A stretch of 64,000 nucleotides of DNA from Sporolactobacillus sp. Y61 (GTDB lineage Bacteria; Bacillota; Bacilli; Bacillales; Sporolactobacillaceae): NCBI RefSeq assembly GCF_040529185.1, contig NZ_CP159510.1, positions 2,232,001 to 2,296,000 on the forward strand, written 5' to 3'. The position numbers were made by a program, and so were the translations under genes. This document shows, piece by piece, positions 1 through 7,437 of this stretch. A model generated the notes under the pieces. The model was given only the letters and a program-made list of their open reading frames with translations, ran no database searches and was not told the origin of the DNA. The stretch's first letter is position 1. Each line of letters starts with the position of its first letter.

Positions 1-377
1 AGGCATACAAGATCAGCCAGGATCAATGGGACTGGCTGACGACTCGTATTCGAAGGATACCCCATCAGGTGCAGGATGTACTGCTTGCTGTGGTAGATCA
101 CTCACAAAAGATGACTTGCCAGATGATTTCGAACCAGCCGGGAGATACCTGGCATCGTCTTTATCCGGAAGGAGAGAGACTGGCCGCTCTGTACATGGCT
201 GGAAGGGGGGTGGATGAGTATCAGATCAGACAGATATCTGCTGAATGTTCACGACTGATCCGGAAATCAGGTAAGAATTCGGTAGAACAGGTCTCAAGTG
301 CACAAAAAGCATTGAACAAATTTGCCGGAGATTTGGATCATACAATTGGTACACGAACCTTTTTACTTCATGTCTGA
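1..377 (+). CDS. C-terminal part of an uncharacterised protein (5' end outside window)
   Basis: An open frame enters from the left edge (codons begin at base 3) and ends at TGA 375-377, giving about 124 residues. An internal ATG at 69 exists, but the reading continues upstream without a stop, so the true start is probably outside the window. The piece is mixed charged and hydrophobic, has no membrane span, and matches no family I recognise. Its stop abuts the stop of the convergent AarF-like gene: TGA at 375-377 and the reverse-strand stop at 378-380 share the palindrome TGATCA, leaving no intergenic terminator. It could be a short gene starting at 69, but the clean upstream extension argues for a partial gene. 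Confidence 0.5.
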   Translation, partial: AYKISQDQWDWLTTRIRRIPHQVQDVLLAVVDHSQKMTCQMISNQPGDTWHRLYPEGERLAALYMAGRGVDEYQIRQISAECSRLIRKSGKNSVEQVSSAQKALNKFAGDLDHTIGTRTFLLHV

Positions 378-2057
378 TCAAAATCTCCCCGATCGAAAAA
401 TAGCCAGCAGGATGAGCAGGAACATAAAAGAACCTATGGCAAGAGCAATGTCAAGGACAGGTATATTTATGAGAAAAGGGTGTTTTCCAAACGTTTCACT
501 GATCATAAGTCCTGTCAGGATGATACTGAATGCGAGGAGTATAATACTGAACGAGATACGATTGGCTACCCGGTCAAGTTTTGAAAGAAGCTGTTCGAGC
601 TGCGGGAGTTCCATTTCCACATGTGTCTGGCCTCTGTTCAGGTGAGTCAGTGCTTTTTTCAGGAGCGCGGGCAGACGGGTACTGTTTTCTGCAGCTTCGA
701 AGATTCTGTTCCAGAGCAGTTTGCCGACTCGCTCCGGATTCAGACGGTTAAGCATCAGTTTTCGACCATATGGTTCAGCAAATTCCAGAATACTGAACTG
801 ATTATCCAGTCTGGTGATGAGCCCTTCCAGAGTAATCAGGGCTTTACCGAGAAGAGAATAGTTTTTAGGAATCGAGATATGGTACCTTTTGGTTGTTTCA
901 AAAATCTCCTGTATGACCTTTCCTATATGAATGTCCTTAAAGGGGAGGTCATAGTATTTATCTCTGAGCATTTCCAGATCTTCCTTAAACTGCCGCTCAT
1001 CCAGATCGGCAGGCATGACCGACATATGGAAAATGGTACGGTAAAGAAGATTTGTATCGCCGTTCATCAGTCCAATAATCAGGTTGGCAAAATTCTGTTT
1101 CATTTCATCATTCAAAATGCCAACCTGCCCGAAATCAATATAGGCGATTTTATTTCCGGGAAAGAAAAAAAGGTTACCAGGATGCGGATCACCATGAAAC
1201 GTACCAACGACCAGTGCCTGATCCAGAAATGACTGAACCAGTCTTTCAGCGATTTCTCTGCTGTTAAACTTATCGTTATGAAGATGAAGCAGTTCATTGA
1301 ATCGAACACCGTGAATGTACTCGAGTGACAGGACCTTGCTGCTTGAGTACTTCCAAAATACTTTGGGAATGATGATATTTTCATTATCTGAAAAGTAACG
1401 GTTCAGTTTCTCCGTGTTTCGACCTTCTCTGAAATAATCCATCTCACTGCGGATAGCGGTTGAAAATTCTTCCACCAATGCGCTGATTTGAAAGTCTTTT
1501 GCCCATTGATAGTGCCTTTCCAGAAGAGCAGTAAGATCACGCAGGATATCGATGTCATTTACAATGATGTTTTCTATGTTTGGCCGTCTGATCTTTACGA
1601 CGATTTCTTCACCGGATTTCAATGTCGCCCGATGAACCTGTGCTATTGAAGCAGCAGCCAGACAGTTGTCATCAAAAGAGGCAAAAATCTTCTCCGGAGG
1701 TAAACCAAATTCATCATGAATCACATGTCTAATCGAAGCAGGATCGATTGGAGTCACCCGATCCTGTAATTTTCGCAGTTCATTAGCTATATTTTCAGGT
1801 ATAATATCCGAACGCAGACTAAGCAGTTGGCCGAGCTTGATGAATGTTGGCCCGAGTTCCTCAAACATCAGTCGAATTCTTCGCCCGACCGGCTTACGGT
1901 TGCTGCCGTTCCCTGAAAAATCTGATACCATCTGTTTTGGAAGCGACAGGAGATGGAGCAGACCCACATCCCGGACCATGTAGCCAAACCCATACTTAAC
2001 CAGAATCGTAACAATCTCTCGATATCTTTTCATGTGGCGTATGCGTTTTCCAATCAT
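378..2057 (-). CDS. AarF/UbiB-like ABC1 atypical kinase
   Basis: About 559 residues, close to the roughly 550 of UbiB/ABC1 family members. The family motifs are in order: a KxGQ-type element (FIKLGQLLSLRSD) in the first 110 residues, the Ala-rich nucleotide loop AAASIAQVHRA with a following VKIRRP lysine, the catalytic-loop HGDPHPGNL, and a DFG motif in YIDFGQVG. The C-terminus has two hydrophobic spans, so it is probably anchored in the membrane. The family supports isoprenoid quinone metabolism in other bacteria; the exact Bacillales role is not settled. I place the start at ATG 2057 (MIGKRIRH), behind AAGGTGAGG; a GTG at 2066 is the alternative. It lies 42 bp downstream of the phasin-like gene, presumably co-transcribed. 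A menaquinone cluster occurs near the other end of the window. Confidence 0.85.
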   Translation of the reverse strand: MIGKRIRHMKRYREIVTILVKYGFGYMVRDVGLLHLLSLPKQMVSDFSGNGSNRKPVGRRIRLMFEELGPTFIKLGQLLSLRSDIIPENIANELRKLQDRVTPIDPASIRHVIHDEFGLPPEKIFASFDDNCLAAASIAQVHRATLKSGEEIVVKIRRPNIENIIVNDIDILRDLTALLERHYQWAKDFQISALVEEFSTAIRSEMDYFREGRNTEKLNRYFSDNENIIIPKVFWKYSSSKVLSLEYIHGVRFNELLHLHNDKFNSREIAERLVQSFLDQALVVGTFHGDPHPGNLFFFPGNKIAYIDFGQVGILNDEMKQNFANLIIGLMNGDTNLLYRTIFHMSVMPADLDERQFKEDLEMLRDKYYDLPFKDIHIGKVIQEIFETTKRYHISIPKNYSLLGKALITLEGLITRLDNQFSILEFAEPYGRKLMLNRLNPERVGKLLWNRIFEAAENSTRLPALLKKALTHLNRGQTHVEMELPQLEQLLSKLDRVANRISFSIILLAFSIILTGLMISETFGKHPFLINIPVLDIALAIGSFMFLLILLAIFRSGRF

Positions 2058-2099
2058 GATCCTCACCTTGCTGAAGTTTATTGTTTGGGCGATTCCGTA

Positions 2100-2420
2100 T
2101 CATCTGTCGAGCCTTTTTTTTTCAGATTCAGCAAGTTTTTTTTCCAGAATCTGTACACGTTCAGCCAGCTTCTGATACTCCTCTGAAGTAACAAACCCAA
2201 GATCAGCAATCGATTCACGAATATCCTTCTTCATGTCGCTTTGCCACTGATCCGTCTTAGTTTGACCTTTATCACTCAATTTTGATAAATAAGCTTTCGC
2301 TTCATCTGCTGCTGCACTGCCATTATGAGACAGATTGCCAAACAGCTGATCCGCTTTCTCTTTACTGGCCAGGGTCGCGCCGAGACCCGTGAGAAAAATC
2401 TTTTTTAATTGTTCATTCAT
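2100..2420 (-). CDS. Phasin-like small coiled-coil protein
   Basis: 106 residues, helical and charged, with an Ala/Lys-rich centre and a C-terminal heptad-like coiled coil (VQILEKKLAESEKK). This resembles small proteins in Firmicutes annotated as phasin family or polyhydroxyalkanoate-regulator-like, though phasin function here is unproven. The start is ATG 2420, preceded by GGAGGG at good spacing. It is the upstream member of a two-gene unit with the AarF-like kinase, a pairing that suggests a shared membrane or quinone-related role rather than polyester storage. No PHA synthase is seen in the window. A proline-poor, highly charged sequence could also be a simple stress or scaffold protein. 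Confidence 0.65.
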   Translation of the reverse strand: MNEQLKKIFLTGLGATLASKEKADQLFGNLSHNGSAAADEAKAYLSKLSDKGQTKTDQWQSDMKKDIRESIADLGFVTSEEYQKLAERVQILEKKLAESEKKRLDR

Positions 2421-2516
2421 TTTCTATCCCTCCATTCTTTATATCTCTATTGTACCCAACTTCGAAAAGTATGTACACGCTGTCATGATGCAGGATTTGA
2501 CAAATACATATAAAGT

Positions 2517-2551
2517 GCCCGAAAGAAACCTGATGTCTGTTTCTTCCGGGC
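2517..2551 (-). terminator. Terminator after lexA
   Basis: On the minus strand a 13-bp stem with two mismatched positions (GCCCGGAAGAAAC pairing with GTTTCTTTCGGGC, nine-base loop) follows the lexA stop by 17 bases. The trailing sequence is moderately T-rich, so it fits a factor-independent terminator, if not the strongest. Confidence 0.65.
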
Positions 2552-2567
2552 ATCTTAGATTCCGCTG

Positions 2568-3182
2568 TTAATGTATATCACGGAAAACACCGATCACTTT
2601 ACCTAAAATGACACAATTATTTAAAATAATGGGATCCATCGCAGGATTTTCCGGTTGCAGACGGATGTGGTCTTTTTCTTTAAAGAAACGCTTAACGGTT
2701 GCCTCATTATCCTCAGTCATCGCAACAACAATTTCTCCATTTTCAGCTGCTCTCTGTTTGCGGACAATGACTTTGTCTCCATCAAGAATACCTGCCTGAA
2801 TCATACTCTCCCCGGTGACATTCAGTATAAAAACTTCATCATCCTCTACCATAGAACGCGGTACCGGGAAATATTCTTCAATGTTTTCAACAGCGGTGAT
2901 CGGCATACCTGCAGTCACTTTTCCTATTACGGGTACAGGTACAGCTTTTTCTTTATATGTATCGTCATCCTGATCCAGAATTTCAATGGCACGGGGTTTT
3001 GTCGGATCCCGCCGGATCAGTCCTTTTTTTTCAAGTCGTGCGAGATGCCCGTGAACGGTTGAACTTGAAGCAAGTCCTACAGCATCGCATATTTCACGTA
3101 CGGACGGTGGGTAACCCTTTGTTGCGACTTCATGTTTAATGAAGTCCAGAATAGCTTGCTGCCGATTAGAGAGTTTTATCAT
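2568..3182 (-). CDS. lexA: LexA repressor of the SOS response
   Basis: 204 residues from ATG 3182, essentially the length of Bacillus LexA. The N-terminal winged helix (residues 1-65) reads [14 protein letters not shown] and carries the recognition-helix region [17 protein letters not shown]. The self-cleavage site is Ala91-Gly92 (VTAGMP), and the catalytic pair is Ser126 (TGESM) and Lys164 (ATVKRF). DNA-damage-activated RecA triggers autocleavage and derepression. The open frame extends upstream to 3371, but that would run through the promoter, and the AAAAGGGG site just upstream supports 3182. It is divergent from yneA. Three candidate LexA boxes lie between the two genes, so it is autoregulated. 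Confidence 0.97.
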   Translation of the reverse strand: MIKLSNRQQAILDFIKHEVATKGYPPSVREICDAVGLASSSTVHGHLARLEKKGLIRRDPTKPRAIEILDQDDDTYKEKAVPVPVIGKVTAGMPITAVENIEEYFPVPRSMVEDDEVFILNVTGESMIQAGILDGDKVIVRKQRAAENGEIVVAMTEDNEATVKRFFKEKDHIRLQPENPAMDPIILNNCVILGKVIGVFRDIH

Positions 3183-3219
3183 ACTGCATACTGCCCCTTT
3201 TCCCTTTTTTCTACCATTT

Positions 3220-3248
3220 ATTATAACATCCAAAAAATTTATATGCAA
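3220..3248 (-). promoter_or_regulatory. lexA promoter
   Basis: On the minus strand: -35 TTGCAT (3243-3248), 17-base spacer, -10 TATAAT (3220-3225), 38 bases before the lexA ATG. The SOS box at 3246-3259 overlaps the -35 element. Confidence 0.8.
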
Positions 3249-3259
3249 ACATTCGTTCG
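3246..3259. promoter_or_regulatory. LexA (SOS) box 1
   Basis: CAAACATTCGTTCG matches the Bacillus SOS consensus CGAACRNRYGTTYG at 12 of 14 positions. It overlaps the lexA -35 element, as expected for autorepression. Confidence 0.8.
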
Positions 3260-3264
3260 AATGA

Positions 3265-3293
3265 TTGACACGAACAAATGTGCTGATTACAAT
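3265..3293 (+). promoter_or_regulatory. yneA promoter
   Basis: Perfect -35 TTGACA (3265-3270), 17-base spacer, -10 TACAAT (3288-3293). SOS box 2 fills most of the spacer, so this strong promoter should be silent until LexA is cleaved. Confidence 0.85.
3271..3284. promoter_or_regulatory. LexA (SOS) box 2
   Basis: CGAACAAATGTGCT matches CGAACRNRYGTTYG at 12 of 14 positions and lies between the -35 and -10 of the yneA promoter. Confidence 0.8.
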
Positions 3294-3314
3294 AAAGAAG
3301 AACAAATATTCCCG

Positions 3315-3328
3315 GGAACGTAAATTCG
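3315..3328. promoter_or_regulatory. Possible third LexA (SOS) box
   Basis: GGAACGTAAATTCG fits the SOS consensus at 11 of 14 positions, just before the yneA ribosome binding site. Several boxes are also known in the corresponding B. subtilis intergenic region, so a third one is plausible. Confidence 0.45.
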
Positions 3329-3350
3329 TATATACATGGAGGAATGTGAA

Positions 3351-3644
3351 ATGAATACAAGAGAGCAACACAAAAAATCAGGTACTTCATATATCATTGT
3401 TTTTATTATCCTTTCGATAACCCTTTTTCTTTTAATGGCGAAGAACGTTGTTGCAGATAATGATTCATATAAAGCAATAACCGTCCATGAAGGTGAAACT
3501 TTATGGTCCATAGCGGGACAATACGGGCAGGAAACGCCTGGATTAACCAGAAATGGTTTCATTCAGTGGGTAGAGGATCATAACAGGATCACCCGAAATC
3601 ACATTGAGCCGGACCAGGAATTGTTTATTCCTGTACATAAATAA
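3351..3644 (+). CDS. yneA: YneA-like SOS cell-division suppressor with LysM domain
   Basis: 97 residues from ATG 3351; an in-frame ATG at 3336 is rejected because GGAGGA lies inside its first codons and serves as the ribosome binding site of 3351. A short basic N-terminus is followed by one membrane span (about residues 16-35, [15 protein letters not shown]) and an extracytoplasmic LysM domain (about 44-97, beginning [13 protein letters not shown] and ending [11 protein letters not shown]). In B. subtilis YneA delays septation during the SOS response. Position opposite lexA and the LexA-controlled promoter support the name. The resolvase gene and ynzC that usually follow are missing. Confidence 0.9.
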   Translation: MNTREQHKKSGTSYIIVFIILSITLFLLMAKNVVADNDSYKAITVHEGETLWSIAGQYGQETPGLTRNGFIQWVEDHNRITRNHIEPDQELFIPVHK

Positions 3645-3944
3645 AAATGTTTATGGCAGGATACCTGTGCTTTAAGATTCAGGCCTGGGATAAATGCCAC
3701 CATGTAAACAGCAAAACCTGTTTTTTCGCAACCCCTAATTCACAGACAAGTATGAATAATCGGGTAAACCTTTAAAATGGCCACTCGTGAACCATCAGGG
3801 TGTCGTACCTTTTACGCTGGATGACTTGACTGACGTTCCGAAAAATCTAAAGAAGGCAATGAATCGATTGATGCGGCGGCATCTCCAATGTTTTAAAAGT
3901 AATAATTTTTTTCTCTGCCTGTTTGCATGGCAGTTTTTTTGTGG
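3645..3944. other. Intergenic stretch without a clear gene
   Basis: About 300 bases between yneA and the candidate small RNA. It contains a weak hairpin with a T-tail at 3707-3727 (AACAG/CTGTT arms then TTTTTT), which may end yneA transcription. An open frame at 3787-3972 has no ribosome binding site and does not resemble a known protein. I see nothing else. Confidence 0.5.
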
Positions 3945-4160
3945 TATACTGTTATATAACAAAGGGTCATAAAAATCCATTGTAGTGATACAATATCAAA
4001 CTCGTTTAATCGCGTGTATCGCAATTATGCGATGCCGATTAAAATATGTGAATTTCCTCTCGGTGAACTACCTTGCCTTTCACCGACCGGTTATTTTTCA
4101 TCCTCCTTCAGAAGAAGGTAAGGTCCTGATATAATACAGGATCGGGCCTTCTCTTTTTTT
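3945..4160 (+). ncRNA. Candidate small structured RNA upstream of yneF
   Basis: A promoter (TTGCAT 3923-3928, 16-base spacer, TATACT 3945-3950) predicts a transcript from about 3957 to a strong terminator at 4113-4160, about 200 nt. Within it are three hairpins: ATTGTA/TACAAT (3979-3994, GTGA loop); a two-tier hairpin of TTTAATCG/CGATTAAA enclosing ATCGCA/TGCGAT (4005-4043); and CGGTGAA/TTCACCG (4061-4085). The linker 4086-4112 is unpaired and contains TCATCCTCCTTC, complementary to Shine-Dalgarno sequences. No open frame with a ribosome binding site spans it. The size is also that of 6S RNA, but I cannot form the long rod with a central bubble expected for 6S. The family is unidentified. Confidence 0.45.
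4113..4160 (+). terminator. Terminator of the candidate small RNA
   Basis: Stem AGAAGG...CCTTCT with an inner TCCTG/CAGGA pairing, followed by CTCTTTTTTT. The reverse strand has no T-run, so it works in the plus direction only. Confidence 0.75.
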
Positions 4161-4250
4161 ACGCGGAATTTCACTGATGCAAGGTTGACCGCTTTTCCTG
4201 TGTTAGTGTAAACTGAGGTAGAATAGTTGGCACAAGGAGGAAACAGGCAC

Positions 4251-4466
4251 ATGCTCTGGTTATACATATTAGTGGGCGTACTCTGTCTTGCAGCAGGGGT
4301 CATTCTTGGCTTTCTGATTGCCCGTAAATATATGATGAACTACCTAAAAAAGAATCCGCCGATTAATGAACAGATGCTTCGCGTCATGATGACACAAATG
4401 GGACAGCACCCATCGCAAAAGAAACTCAATCAGATGATGAAAGCCATCAACAATCAGATGAAGTGA
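4251..4466 (+). CDS. yneF: YneF family (UPF0154) small membrane protein
   Basis: 71 residues from ATG 4251, matching the 72-residue B. subtilis YneF. An N-terminal membrane span (about residues 2-26, with [19 protein letters not shown]) is followed by a cytoplasmic helix whose [17 protein letters not shown] and [12 protein letters not shown] segments are typical of UPF0154. The function is unknown across the family. GGAGGA at 4236-4241 lies inside an alternative upstream frame start (4227) and decides for 4251. In B. subtilis yneF lies near the lexA/yneA region as here, but the intervening tkt and ynzC are absent. Confidence 0.92.
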   Translation: MLWLYILVGVLCLAAGVILGFLIARKYMMNYLKKNPPINEQMLRVMMTQMGQHPSQKKLNQMMKAINNQMK

Positions 4467-4472
4467 GGACGA

Positions 4473-4497
4473 AGAACCCATATCGGGTTCTTTTTCC
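4473..4497 (+). terminator. Terminator after yneF
   Basis: AGAACCC/GGGTTCT stem with a five-base loop, then TTTTTCC, starting 7 bases after the yneF stop. Confidence 0.85.
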
Positions 4498-4527
4498 TTT
4501 TATAAACGTATTTACAGGAGGGATTAT

Positions 4528-5439
4528 GTGTTAAAAGTCGGAATTGTCGGTATCGGATCTATAGCCTCAAAAGCCTATTTGCCGGTTTTGTCCAAAAAAG
4601 AGGGTATAGAGTGTCACATCTGTACGAGAAACAGGGAAACTCTGCTGCGTGTTGGTCAGCGTTACAGGTGGCAGCATGTATATTCACAAATTGACCAGCT
4701 GATTCATAGTGGCATTCAAGTGGCTTTTGTCCATGCTGCAACACTCGCTCATCCGAAATTGGTCACTGAATTACTGAATCACGGCATTTCTGTTTACGTC
4801 GATAAGCCCATTGCTGACAGTTATGAAAAAGCAAAAGAGCTGACTGAACTTGCCAGAAGAAAACATGTCATGCTGATGACAGGCTTTAACCGCCGCTATG
4901 CTCCGCTGAACAGTGAAGCAAAAGCGGTCAAAAACAAAACGATGGTTGTTCTTCAAAAAAACAGAGTAAACGATCCAAAGGATGTGCGAACGTTTGTGTT
5001 TGATGATTTTATTCATGTCGTTGACACCATTCGATACGTCCTGGGGGGTCCTGTTCATGTTCTGACTGTCCGTGCTCAGAAAAATGAAACCGGTTTATTT
5101 ACTGGATTGACCGTTTTATTTTCAACGAATGGGGAACAGGCTTGTGCAATAATGAATCGCACGAGCGGAGCCAATGAAGAGGTGCTTCAGGTGATGTCTC
5201 CTCAGGGGGAATTTCGGGTTAAGAATCTGGTGGAGGGGGAATGGGTCCATGGAATGGATAAATCCATACGGTCTTTTAATGACTGGACCCCTACTTTATA
5301 TAAACGTGGTTTTCCACAGATTGTCGATGCTTTTCTTGAGGCAGCAGCTAAAGGTAAAGCTGAAGCGATTTCTAAGGATGACGCCCTTGAAACGCATCGG
5401 CTTTGCGAGCAGATCGTCAGAATGGCAGAACGCATCTAA
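4528..5439 (+). CDS. Gfo/Idh/MocA family NAD(P)-dependent oxidoreductase (MviM/YceM-like)
   Basis: 303 residues from GTG 4528, behind CAGGAGGG at good spacing. The N-terminal Rossmann fold begins with KVGIVGIGSIASKAYLPVL, a GxGxxA dinucleotide-binding loop. The family lysine motif appears as VDKPIADS (about residue 92), followed by GFNRRYAPL. The C-terminal substrate domain is shorter than in sugar dehydrogenases and is most like the MviM/YceM subgroup, whose substrate is unknown. It sits 70 bp before the nagABR genes in the same direction; a role in amino-sugar metabolism is possible, but the nag promoter and operator lie in the gap, so it is probably transcribed separately. Confidence 0.85.
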   Translation: MLKVGIVGIGSIASKAYLPVLSKKEGIECHICTRNRETLLRVGQRYRWQHVYSQIDQLIHSGIQVAFVHAATLAHPKLVTELLNHGISVYVDKPIADSYEKAKELTELARRKHVMLMTGFNRRYAPLNSEAKAVKNKTMVVLQKNRVNDPKDVRTFVFDDFIHVVDTIRYVLGGPVHVLTVRAQKNETGLFTGLTVLFSTNGEQACAIMNRTSGANEEVLQVMSPQGEFRVKNLVEGEWVHGMDKSIRSFNDWTPTLYKRGFPQIVDAFLEAAAKGKAEAISKDDALETHRLCEQIVRMAERI

Positions 5440-5450
5440 ATGCATTAAAG

Positions 5451-5490
5451 TCTAGTTGTCTAGACATATTACTGCTGTTTGTGATAAAAT
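5451..5490 (+). promoter_or_regulatory. nagA promoter with NagR-type operator
   Basis: The perfect 10-bp palindrome TGTCTAGACA (5457-5466) has the GTCTAGAC-like core of NagR/DasR operators. It overlaps a -35-like TAGACA (5461-5466), spaced 18 bases from -10 TAAAAT (5485-5490), 20 bases before the nagA start. The regulator gene is the third gene of the unit, giving a negative-feedback arrangement relieved by amino-sugar phosphates. Confidence 0.65.
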
Positions 5491-5509
5491 AAAAGAAAAA
5501 GGAGATGCA

Positions 5510-6691
5510 ATGATCATGCTTAAGAAAATTTCAGGCTGTTCCGTTTATTCAGATCAGGAATGGATCAATGAAGGAAGTCTTTCTTTTGATCAGGGGAAAA
5601 TTGTGGCCGTCGGAAGATCGGCAGATCAGTCAGGAGACGAGGTTCTGCATTTTCCATCAGACTATAAGTGCATTCCCGGTATGATTGACATGCATATTCA
5701 CGGAGCGAACGGATCGGATACAATGGATGCAACTCATGAAGCATTAAGTACGATTGCTGCCGCTCTCCCGAAAGAAGCAACCACTTCATTTCTTGCTACA
5801 ACCATTACCCAGTCAGATGAGGCTATTGAAGCGGCACTTATCAATGCCGCTGAAGTGATCGGCCATCAGAAAGCCGGGGAAGCAGAAATTATCGGGCTTC
5901 ATCTTGAAGGACCTTTTATAAGCAGTGAAAAAGCCGGTGCACAGCCAGAAAAATATATTGTACCTGCTGATATAGAAAAATTTGATCGCTGGCAGGAACA
6001 ATCAAATCATAATATAAAGGAAGTCACGCTTGCTCCGGAAATAGAAGGTGGGCTGGAACTGATCCATCATCTTGCTAAGGAACATGTTGTCGCCTCAATT
6101 GGACACAGTAATGGTGTGGATGAGGATGTGATTAAGGCGATTGGCGCCGGTGCCACTCAGGTGACACATCTATATAATGGAATGCGTGGTATGCATCATC
6201 GTGAACCTGGTGTTCTCGGCGGTGCTTTGCTGCACCATAACTTATATACGGAACTGATTTGCGATGGAAAACATGTCTGCCAGGGAATGGTCAATCTTGC
6301 ATATAAGCTCAAGGGAAGTGATCGGATTATTCTGATCACCGATGCTTTGCGGGCTAAATGTCTGAAAGATGGAGTCTACGACCTTGGTGGTCAGAATGTT
6401 CGCGTTAAGGACGGACTGGCAACACTCGCCTCAGGAACAATTGCCGGCAGTGTCCTGAAAATGAACCAGGCAATAAAAAATATACTTGCTTTTACTGACG
6501 CAACCCTGGACGACGTCATTCAAATGGGAGCGATCAATCCGGCACTGCAGTGCAATGTATTCGACAGAAAAGGATCACTGGAGATTGGAAAGGATGCAGA
6601 TTTTGTTATTCTCGATGAGAACAACGATCTTGTTATGACAGTTTGTCGTGGAAAAGTAGCCTATGAGAGAGCAGGGGTGGGATTCAATTGA
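5510..6691 (+). CDS. nagA: N-acetylglucosamine-6-phosphate deacetylase
   Basis: 393 residues (B. subtilis NagA has 396). It removes acetate from GlcNAc-6-phosphate to give glucosamine-6-phosphate. Visible metal and active-site motifs are the HxH element IDMHIHGANG, the glutamate in GLHLEGPF, the histidines in SIGHSNG and VTHLYNGM, and the catalytic aspartate in ILITDAL. ATG 5510 follows AAAAAGGAGA; the frame is open back to 5456 but without a site. It overlaps nagB by four bases (TTGA). Expression is probably controlled by NagR at the palindrome upstream. Confidence 0.96.
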   Translation: MIMLKKISGCSVYSDQEWINEGSLSFDQGKIVAVGRSADQSGDEVLHFPSDYKCIPGMIDMHIHGANGSDTMDATHEALSTIAAALPKEATTSFLATTITQSDEAIEAALINAAEVIGHQKAGEAEIIGLHLEGPFISSEKAGAQPEKYIVPADIEKFDRWQEQSNHNIKEVTLAPEIEGGLELIHHLAKEHVVASIGHSNGVDEDVIKAIGAGATQVTHLYNGMRGMHHREPGVLGGALLHHNLYTELICDGKHVCQGMVNLAYKLKGSDRIILITDALRAKCLKDGVYDLGGQNVRVKDGLATLASGTIAGSVLKMNQAIKNILAFTDATLDDVIQMGAINPALQCNVFDRKGSLEIGKDADFVILDENNDLVMTVCRGKVAYERAGVGFN

Positions 6692-7437
6692 AATTAATAA
6701 CGGTAGCGAATCAGAAAGCATTAAGCCAGAGGGCGGCTAAGGCGATCAGTGACTTTATTCATGAAAAGCCTCAGGCAGTACTTGGCCTGGCAACTGGAGG
6801 CACGCCTGAAGGAACATATAAAGAACTTGTCGAAGATTACAACAAAAATCACACCAGTTATAAACAGGTGACAACCGTTAATCTGGATGAGTATGTCGGA
6901 TTAATTCAGGATGATCCTAACAGTTATCATCATTATATGAAAGAAAAACTATTCAACCATGTTGATCTTAGAGCAGATCATTGTTTTTTACCGGACGGGA
7001 ACGCAGCATCCCTGAAAGAAGCCTGTCTGAAGTATGATCGGTTAATTGAGCACCTGGGTGGAATTGATCTCCAGCTTCTCGGGATTGGTCAGAACGGGCA
7101 TATCGGCTTCAACGAACCGGGGACCCCTCACGATATCGGGACGCATGTCGTCACACTGACACCATCAACCCGTGCAGCGAATGCACGCTATTTCAGCAGT
7201 TTGAGTGAGGTTCCGGAAAAGGCGATCACCATGGGTATCGGAACAATTTTAAAGAGCAAAGCCATCCTCCTGATTGCATCAGGAAAGGCAAAAGCTGAAG
7301 CCATGAAAGAACTGCTGTCATCCACAAAATCTGACGAAAAATTCCCTGCTTCAGCACTCATTCAGCATCCCAATGTGACCATAATAGCTGATGAAGCGGC
7401 GCTGTCACTTGTACCGGGCAAAGTGGTGAGACCCTGA
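6688..7437 (+). CDS. nagB: Glucosamine-6-phosphate deaminase
   Basis: 249 residues from a TTG start at 6688 that overlaps the nagA stop (TTGA); GGGGTGGG just upstream serves as ribosome binding site. It converts glucosamine-6-phosphate to fructose-6-phosphate and ammonia. Family motifs are the phosphate loop GLATGGTPEGTY (about residues 33-44), NLDEYVGL with the catalytic Asp, and GIGQNGHIGFNEPG with the ring-opening His. The length is that of the Bacillus type; the longer E. coli enzyme carries extra allosteric residues. The nagR ATG follows its TGA directly, so translation is coupled. Confidence 0.97.
   Translation: MKLITVANQKALSQRAAKAISDFIHEKPQAVLGLATGGTPEGTYKELVEDYNKNHTSYKQVTTVNLDEYVGLIQDDPNSYHHYMKEKLFNHVDLRADHCFLPDGNAASLKEACLKYDRLIEHLGGIDLQLLGIGQNGHIGFNEPGTPHDIGTHVVTLTPSTRAANARYFSSLSEVPEKAITMGIGTILKSKAILLIASGKAKAEAMKELLSSTKSDEKFPASALIQHPNVTIIADEAALSLVPGKVVRP

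Noticed and set aside
621..1232. Plus-strand frame (203 codons) over the AarF-like gene
   Set aside because: Antisense to clear kinase motifs such as HGDPHPGNL.
3787..3972. 61-codon frame after yneA as ynzC or yneB remnant
   Set aside because: No ribosome binding site and no similarity to either protein that I can see.
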